Positions 60,277 to 64,000 of a stretch of DNA of 64,000 nt are shown one piece after another. The translations under genes and the position numbers were made by a program. The stretch is from Zoogloea sp. LCSB751 (GTDB lineage Bacteria; Pseudomonadota; Gammaproteobacteria; Burkholderiales; Rhodocyclaceae). The stretch lies in the NCBI RefSeq assembly GCF_002028455.1, contig NZ_MWUM01000009.1, forward strand, positions 124,001-188,000. The letters are read 5' to 3'. The notes below the pieces were generated by a model, which was not told where the DNA came from, searched no databases, and saw only the letters and a list, made by a program, of their open reading frames with translations. Position 1 is the first letter of the stretch, and the number at the start of each line of letters is the position of its first letter.

Positions 60277-60483
60277 ATGTTCTCACACCAACCAGGAGCC
60301 ACACAAAACACCGCCCCTCATGATCTTGAACAAAGTATTTTGTCTCAATGGATCACCAAGCAGCCGGCCTTCAAAGAGGCTTTTTCTAACCTCCCCAACT
60401 CTGGCAACTCTTTCTCACCAAGCCAGATTGATGCCATTATTGCTCTTCGTAGGAAGAGCGCTGAAAAGCACTCCCATGACTGA
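60277..60483 (+). CDS. Small protein (68 aa), first of an overlapping pair
   Basis: MFSHQPGATQNTAPHDLE at the start, then a helical part (ILSQWITKQPAFKEAFSNL) and FSPSQIDAIIALRRKSAEKH. TTGGAG stands 7 bp before the ATG. Its 3' end overlaps the next small gene by 8 bp, a sign of coupled translation. No family is recognised. The size and the pairing allow a toxin-antitoxin or anti-defence role, but nothing in the sequence demonstrates it. Confidence 0.55.
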   Translation: MFSHQPGATQNTAPHDLEQSILSQWITKQPAFKEAFSNLPNSGNSFSPSQIDAIIALRRKSAEKHSHD

Positions 60484-60607
60484 CCAGTCACCCTTGCCAA
60501 CAGACGAGGAAATTTGGGATGAGCTTTTGAACTCCGAGGCCAGCAAAAGGTTCTTGGACAAGCAAATCAAGGAAGCCGAAAAGCTTCTAGATCAAGAAAA
60601 CAACTAA
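60476..60607 (+). CDS. Small acidic protein (43 aa), second of an overlapping pair
   Basis: MTDQSPLPTDEEIWDELL begins a 43-residue acidic, largely helical protein ending KLLDQENN. The ATG lies inside the 3' end of the preceding gene, and AGGAAGAG upstream may serve as ribosome-binding site. A terminator follows directly. Acidic helical peptides of this size are common as inhibitors or antitoxins, but the function is unknown. Confidence 0.5.
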   Translation: MTDQSPLPTDEEIWDELLNSEASKRFLDKQIKEAEKLLDQENN

Positions 60608-60608
60608 A

Positions 60609-60628
60609 GCACCTTCGGGTGCTTTTTT
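60609..60628. terminator. Terminator GCACC-TTCG-GGTGC
   Basis: GCACC (60609-60613), a TTCG tetraloop, GGTGC (60618-60622) and T6. It lies between convergent genes. Confidence 0.9.
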
Positions 60629-60634
60629 CTTGCC

Positions 60635-61210
60635 TTACCATCTGATTTTTACTCCTGAAGCGCTTTCACCTTCTAGGTACTTCTTGCGCATAGCAAGTAT
60701 CCTGCTTTCAACAGCCTTTACAGGTCTGTCATAGTCACTTCTTACCTCATGAAGCTTCTTGGGGTTGAAGGCTTTATTTTGGCGATTGAACTCTTCTTCC
60801 GAGAGCTTGACGGCACGGTTGTACCACTCCCTAGTGCCGTCAGCGCCTTCCACCGCAGGCCCATCTTCACGGTGTAGTTCTCCTGCCTGATACCACGCAG
60901 TGGCACCACTTGTGGCTTCTACGGCTGGCCCATCAACACGGTGCAGACTGCCATTGAGATACCAGTAGCAACTGCCGTCAGCGTTGAAAACGGCGGGGCC
61001 ATCTTCACGGTGCCTGGCACCACCAACCCACCACTCCTGACTTCCGTCCCCCCAGATAACGGCTGGGCCACCCGTGCGGTGAAGGTGTCCGTGGACATAC
61101 CAAGACTTGGTGCCGTCAGGCTCAATACAAGCCGGGCCATCTTCACGATGAAGCTCATCGTTGAAATACCAAAACTCTATGCCGTCTTCTTGGTAGCGTC
61201 CATTTTTCAT
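60635..61210 (-). CDS. LHREDGP-repeat protein (five 23-residue repeats)
   Basis: The ATG at 61210 with GGAGG five bases upstream gives 191 residues. Repeats of the form LHRxDGPAV...DG...WYxxG begin with the histidine at 21, 44, 67, 90 and 113, an exact 23-residue period. The pattern is like MORN-type beta-hairpin repeats, predicted to stack into an elongated sheet. A charged helical tail of about 60 residues follows. Proteins with LHREDGPA repeats are scattered in phages and plasmids with no known function. A one-repeat relative lies at 63132 in the same island. Confidence 0.75.
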   Translation of the reverse strand: MKNGRYQEDGIEFWYFNDELHREDGPACIEPDGTKSWYVHGHLHRTGGPAVIWGDGSQEWWVGGARHREDGPAVFNADGSCYWYLNGSLHRVDGPAVEATSGATAWYQAGELHREDGPAVEGADGTREWYNRAVKLSEEEFNRQNKAFNPKKLHEVRSDYDRPVKAVESRILAMRKKYLEGESASGVKIRW

Positions 61211-61504
61211 GCACACCTCCGCATCTTAATTATTCACAGACTAGCGCATTTTTTAAATCGATCAATCTGTTGACGCTATCGGATCTCATCCTACGTTTTC
61301 CTTGGCCTCACCAAATTCCCATTCATGGATCTTCATCTTCAATAGGCGCACAATTCGTTTTGTTGATTGACGTAAAAATAAATCAACATACAGCGATCAA
61401 ATCCCAAACAGCGACGACCCACTCAATACCTACTTGATGCAATTAGGCATCTTGAAAGGAGGGCTAAACATGACTTAAACAAATTAAATGAAAGGAGTCC
61501 AATT
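61211..61504. promoter_or_regulatory. Intergenic leader with a two-codon ORF before the DPPY methyltransferase
   Basis: This 294-bp gap holds promoters for the divergent genes. Near its right end, a strong AAAGGAGGG (61456-61463) stands before ATG-ACT-TAA (61470-61478), a start-stop minigene. It is followed by the real ribosome-binding site AAAGGAG (61491-61497) and the methyltransferase ATG. The minigene could modulate ribosome traffic or be the remnant of a lost gene. Confidence 0.45.
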
Positions 61505-62344
61505 ATGGACCGCACACAACAAAACTTCGTCGGCGTCAGTTCCCTCTCCAACATGGATGGACAAGAAGGTCTTGCCACTATTCCCAGCAACTTCGTTGAC
61601 TTGGTGCTTACCGATCCTCCCTATGGAATCGCAGACGCCACCAAGCTCACCAAGAAGGGCAGTGAAATCGTCAGTACTCAGGAAGCATGGGGCCATGACT
61701 TCCAAGACAGTTGGGACGATGTGGACGATTACTATGAATGGCTTAAGCCATTCATTGCGGAGTTCGTCCGCGTTCTCAAGGACAACGGCTCTCTGATCCT
61801 TTTCCTTGATCGCAAATACACAGGCTTGATTGTTCGCAATCTGGAAAAGCACTTCGCTTTGAATTTCAAGAACAAAATTTACTTCAGGAAGAAGAACCCC
61901 GTTCCCAGCATTCGCAAGACCAACTACCGCAGCACCATTGAAGAGGCGGTGTGGTTCACCAAGGGCAAGCAGTACACCTTCAACTTCGGCGCACAAGCCG
62001 ACATGGTGCAGTTCTACGAGGGTTCCATTGGCAGGAAACAAACCGAGCACCCAACGGAGAAGTACCGCTGGATGGTGGAACCTCTCATCAGGAACCACAC
62101 ACGACCAGGTGACGTGGTGTTGGACGCCTTCGCAGGATCTGCCACTACTTTGGTTGTCGCCAAGCAGCACCATTGCCACGCCATCGGCTTTGAGAAGGAA
62201 CCTCGCTTCTACGAGATGGCCAAGGCCCGCCTTCACGCGCACCAGCTTGAGTTTGCCTTCCATGCACCAGAGGACGAGCCAGCCATCGTGGCCGAGCTGG
62301 ACGATCTCATGGACGCCGAACTTGCCCAAGTGGCAGCAGCGTAA
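61505..62344 (+). CDS. Orphan DNA methyltransferase (DPPY type, probably N6-adenine)
   Basis: A 279-residue beta-class amino-methyltransferase. Motif IV LTDPPYG comes first (residues about 35-41) and motif I VVLDAFAGSATT comes late (about 203-214). DPPY points to adenine-N6 methylation. No nuclease gene adjoins it, so it is probably an orphan used for regulation or protection from host restriction. The gene has a strong ribosome-binding site and is followed 10 bp later by a small gene in the same operon. It is unlike the other methyltransferase of the island. Confidence 0.92.
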   Translation: MDRTQQNFVGVSSLSNMDGQEGLATIPSNFVDLVLTDPPYGIADATKLTKKGSEIVSTQEAWGHDFQDSWDDVDDYYEWLKPFIAEFVRVLKDNGSLILFLDRKYTGLIVRNLEKHFALNFKNKIYFRKKNPVPSIRKTNYRSTIEEAVWFTKGKQYTFNFGAQADMVQFYEGSIGRKQTEHPTEKYRWMVEPLIRNHTRPGDVVLDAFAGSATTLVVAKQHHCHAIGFEKEPRFYEMAKARLHAHQLEFAFHAPEDEPAIVAELDDLMDAELAQVAAA

Positions 62345-62354
62345 GGAGAACGAC

Positions 62355-62711
62355 ATGAAGACAACTACATGCCTCCAGTACGTCATCAATGGAATGGGTC
62401 AGAAGCTCTTGGACTTCGCAAAGTCTGACGCCGGTCGACCACTTGTCTACGCCTTTAAAAATCTCATCGTCGGGCGTGATAACCAGGTCAAGGCGTTGAT
62501 CAGCGCGAGCAATAGCTACTACATGGTTCAAGCAGTGATTCAAATTCAAGGGTTGCCCAAAACACCTCAGTCTGTCTTCGACTTCATGAAGAGCAGTGAG
62601 TTTGACAAGCTTGACCAAGAAATCGTGAATACGGTGGAGAAAAACTTCGCCATGCTTATGTCACGACTGACTAAGCAGCAGAGGAAGGAACTTGAATCTT
62701 TGTTCTTCTAA
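62355..62711 (+). CDS. Small unknown protein downstream of the methyltransferase
   Basis: The ATG at 62355 with AAGGAG upstream gives 118 residues (MKTTTCLQYVINGMGQKLLDFAK). It is mostly helical and soluble, with a basic stretch near the C-terminus (RLTKQQRKELESLFF). No family is recognised. Its 10-bp spacing after the methyltransferase suggests a shared role, for instance as a specificity or anti-restriction partner, but this is only inference. Confidence 0.6.
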   Translation: MKTTTCLQYVINGMGQKLLDFAKSDAGRPLVYAFKNLIVGRDNQVKALISASNSYYMVQAVIQIQGLPKTPQSVFDFMKSSEFDKLDQEIVNTVEKNFAMLMSRLTKQQRKELESLFF

Positions 62712-62717
62712 ACAAAG

Positions 62718-62738
62718 GCACCCAACTGGGTGCTTTTT
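62718..62738 (+). terminator. Terminator GCACCC-AACT-GGGTGC
   Basis: GCACCC (62718-62723), AACT loop, GGGTGC (62728-62733) and T5. It closes the methyltransferase operon. Confidence 0.88.
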
Positions 62739-62785
62739 GTTGACTAAAAACTCCTATTTGCTATAAATAATAGACAGGAGACAAC

Positions 62786-63118
62786 ATGAACAACAAAATA
62801 ACAATAAGAGCATTCCAGCATCTATCTTTTGAAACCTTGAAAAATGGGAAAATCATTCCAAGCATCTCAAGCGAGGTATGTGCAGGAGAACAGAATCAAA
62901 CTATTCTTGACGGGTCACTATCGCTAGATGTAGCGCTTGACAGAATGATTGAAGGAAAGATATTGGCGGATGAAGCCGTGAGGGACAAAGACAGAGAAAT
63001 CTTGCTCTCTCAAATTAACTCTATCCTAGAAGTCGTCAAAGCAAAGCGAAAGAAAATCGCCGCCCTTCCACAGTTTTTCGAATCATCACTGGGCGTGGGA
63101 AAGATGAAAAAGCCATAA
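62786..63118 (+). CDS. Small unknown protein (110 aa)
   Basis: AGGAGA stands just before the ATG. The protein begins MNNKITIRAFQHLSFETLK. The middle (LSLDVALDRMIEGKILADEAVRDKDREILLSQINSILEVVKAKRKK, about 45-92) looks like a long amphipathic helix. No family is recognised. It is a single-gene unit with AT-rich upstream DNA and its own terminator. Confidence 0.6.
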   Translation: MNNKITIRAFQHLSFETLKNGKIIPSISSEVCAGEQNQTILDGSLSLDVALDRMIEGKILADEAVRDKDREILLSQINSILEVVKAKRKKIAALPQFFESSLGVGKMKKP

Positions 63119-63124
63119 AACACA

Positions 63125-63145
63125 GCACCCACTAGGGTGCTTTTT
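63125..63145. terminator. Terminator GCACCC-ACTA-GGGTGC
   Basis: GCACCC (63125-63130), ACTA loop, GGGTGC (63135-63140) and T5, between convergent genes. Its T run overlaps the last codons of the minus-strand gene. Confidence 0.85.
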
Positions 63146-63392
63146 GCTTATTCTTCATGGCTTTAAGATGAACAATTTTCCGCATTTTCACTATTTCATC
63201 TACTTCCGGGGTCAACGTCCTATGAAGTTCAAGCATAGCTTGGCTCACTAGGCAACCTTCACACCAATATTCTTCCACGCGACTCTTCCCAACACCGCGA
63301 ATAACAGCAGGCCCATCCTCACGATGAAGTCGACCCTCCTTCATCCACTTCTTAACTGTGTTGTCTACAACGCACTCCAAATTGACAGGCAT
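63132..63392 (-). CDS. Short protein with one LHREDGP repeat
   Basis: The ATG at 63392, with AGAAGG six bases upstream, gives 86 residues. One repeat unit is seen (WMKEGRLHREDGPAVI, followed by EEYWCEGCL), then a helical, basic tail. It is a reduced relative of the five-repeat protein at 60635. An upstream GTG at 63416 could add eight residues. Its function is unknown. Confidence 0.6.
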   Translation of the reverse strand: MPVNLECVVDNTVKKWMKEGRLHREDGPAVIRGVGKSRVEEYWCEGCLVSQAMLELHRTLTPEVDEIVKMRKIVHLKAMKNKQKAP

Positions 63393-63492
63393 ACCGAACC
63401 TTCTTTGAAGCTTCACCCATGCTAGCGCGCTTCACTTGATCTGTTCGCCTGTTCTAGTCAAAATCATATGAATTTAACTAGCACTGTCCCGA

Positions 63493-63858
63493 ATGAGCCG
63501 CCAACTTCAACTAAGACATCTTGTGGGCCAACGCATAGCCAAGAAGCGCAGAGATGCAAAGCTTGTCCAAAAGCAAGTGGCGGAACAGGTGAACCTGAGC
63601 ACAGAAGGCTACGCTAGGTATGAACGAGGCGACAGTTCTCCAGACGTTGAGTTGCTGGATGCGCTGGCTAAGGTCTTTGGGTGCTCTGTTGCCGAATTGG
63701 TCGTAGAGACCAGCGTTGGCTTGTCAGCACAGGCCCAGCACATCGCAGAACTGTTGGATGGCGTGTCCAGCAGCGATAGGGACGAGATTGTCAAGATTGT
63801 GGAGAGCATTTGTGCTCTGTCGCACAAGAAGCAGAAGAAGGCCCCCAGTCCGTTATAA
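63493..63858 (+). CDS. XRE-family transcriptional regulator
   Basis: A 121-residue regulator with a helix-turn-helix at about 9-65 (VGQRIAKKRRDAKLVQKQVAEQVNLSTEGYARYERG). The C-terminal tail (HIAELLDGVSSSDRDEIVKIVESICAL) is like that of the XRE protein at 59641. There is no ribosome-binding site, and a short inverted repeat CTAGT-18-ACTAG (63454-63481) lies before the start. It is divergent from the one-repeat protein. Confidence 0.87.
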   Translation: MSRQLQLRHLVGQRIAKKRRDAKLVQKQVAEQVNLSTEGYARYERGDSSPDVELLDALAKVFGCSVAELVVETSVGLSAQAQHIAELLDGVSSSDRDEIVKIVESICALSHKKQKKAPSPL

Positions 63859-63887
63859 GGCCATCCCTGCCGGGGAGCACCCACTTC

Positions 63888-63916
63888 ATTTTCAAGCCTG
63901 GGTCAGACTTGAAAAT
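63888..63916. terminator. Hairpin after the XRE gene
   Basis: ATTTTCAAG (63888-63896) and CTTGAAAAT (63908-63916) form a 9-bp stem with an 11-nt loop between convergent coding ends. There is no long T run. Confidence 0.45.
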
Positions 63917-63939
63917 AAAGCAGGTCGATGGCACACCTT

Positions 63940-64000
63940 CTACTTGGCTACATCGAACTGCAAGACCTCTTCAAAGACTCTGTTTCGAGCCTTCGCATCC
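63940..64000 (-). CDS. 3' end of a minus-strand gene (mostly outside window)
   Basis: An open frame enters from the right edge and ends with TAG at 63940-63942. It reads DAKARNRVFEEVLQFDVAK, a plausible protein C-terminus convergent to the XRE gene. It is too short to assign. Confidence 0.35.
   Translation of the reverse strand, partial: DAKARNRVFEEVLQFDVAK

Larger units (their letters stand above)
54158..64000. mobile_element. Left part of a genomic island inserted in tRNA-Arg(CCT)
   Basis: From this point GC content drops clearly, intergenic gaps grow, and the genes are small, mostly unknown and of phage or plasmid character (excisionase-like protein, XRE regulators, restriction-modification, orphan methyltransferase). 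The left boundary is sharp because it lies inside a split host tRNA. No integrase, transfer, replication or virion gene is seen, so the right part of the element lies beyond the window. It could be an integrative element, a prophage remnant or an integrated plasmid. Confidence 0.8.

Noticed and set aside
54044..64000. Insertion sequence, CRISPR array or integrase gene in the island
   Set aside because: No transposase-like or tyrosine/serine recombinase protein is encoded, and no regularly spaced direct repeats occur. The integrase, if any, must lie right of the window.

Overview
The window is chromosomal DNA from a high-GC proteobacterium, most probably a betaproteobacterium of the Rhodocyclales type. 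This rests on the housekeeping gene order (pyrG-kdsA-eno-ftsB; tig-clpP-clpX-lon), a large single-chain PurL, an ETF-ubiquinone oxidoreductase, a prkA-yeaH-spoVR operon and a cus copper-efflux operon. No species name can be read from the sequence alone. From about 54.16 kb to the right edge the base composition falls sharply, intergenic spaces widen and genes become small. That part is a genomic island.

Host part, 1-54.1 kb. 1-8.2 kb: a VWA/MoxR pair, a histone-deacetylase-fold hydrolase, an M20 amidohydrolase, a YbbP-type permease and rmuC. 8.2-14.1 kb: a five-gene minus-strand operon for lipid-linked sugar transfer (two ArnT-like transferases, a polyprenyl-phosphate glycosyltransferase, a UPF0104 membrane protein, a PAP2 phosphatase), preceded by a diguanylate cyclase. 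15.8-31.2 kb: purL, ETF-QO, a hotdog thioesterase, acetoacetyl-CoA synthetase, a cysteine hydrolase, pyrG-kdsA-eno-ftsB, a third ArnT-like transferase and rpmE. 31.3-39.6 kb: a U32 tRNA-hydroxylation protein, a divergent DnaJ, an orphan beta-helix protein and spoVR-yeaH-prkA. 40.0-45.8 kb: tig-clpP-clpX-lon, with a near-perfect RpoH (sigma-32) promoter in front of lon. 45.9-52.3 kb: cusA, cusB, cusC and a CusF-like protein. 52.7-54.0 kb: ribA and an MgtC-family gene.

Island, 54.16-64 kb. A host tRNA-Arg(CCT) gene is cut just after its anticodon loop, and nothing resembling its 3' half follows. About 270 bp inside, on the other strand, lies a complete tRNA-Arg(CCT) with its own promoter and encoded CCA, which probably replaces the lost one. 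The island carries an excisionase-like DNA-binding protein, a possible H-NS-like protein behind a structured leader, a divergent restriction-modification pair (N4-cytosine methyltransferase and PD-(D/E)XK-like nuclease), and an orphan DPPY-type methyltransferase. It also carries two related XRE regulators, two LHREDGP-repeat proteins and several small unknown genes. Five of its gene clusters end in terminators with the same GCACC/GGTGC stem. No integrase, replication or conjugation gene is in view, so the island must continue to the right.

The most unusual object is a stretch of roughly 0.9 kb (57.54-58.43 kb) with no credible ORF but packed with perfect hairpins, a possible pseudoknot and a long-range closing stem. 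It looks like a large structured non-coding RNA of the GOLLD/ROOL kind or a new class. It is followed by a hairpin that would mask the ribosome-binding site of a small secreted protein.
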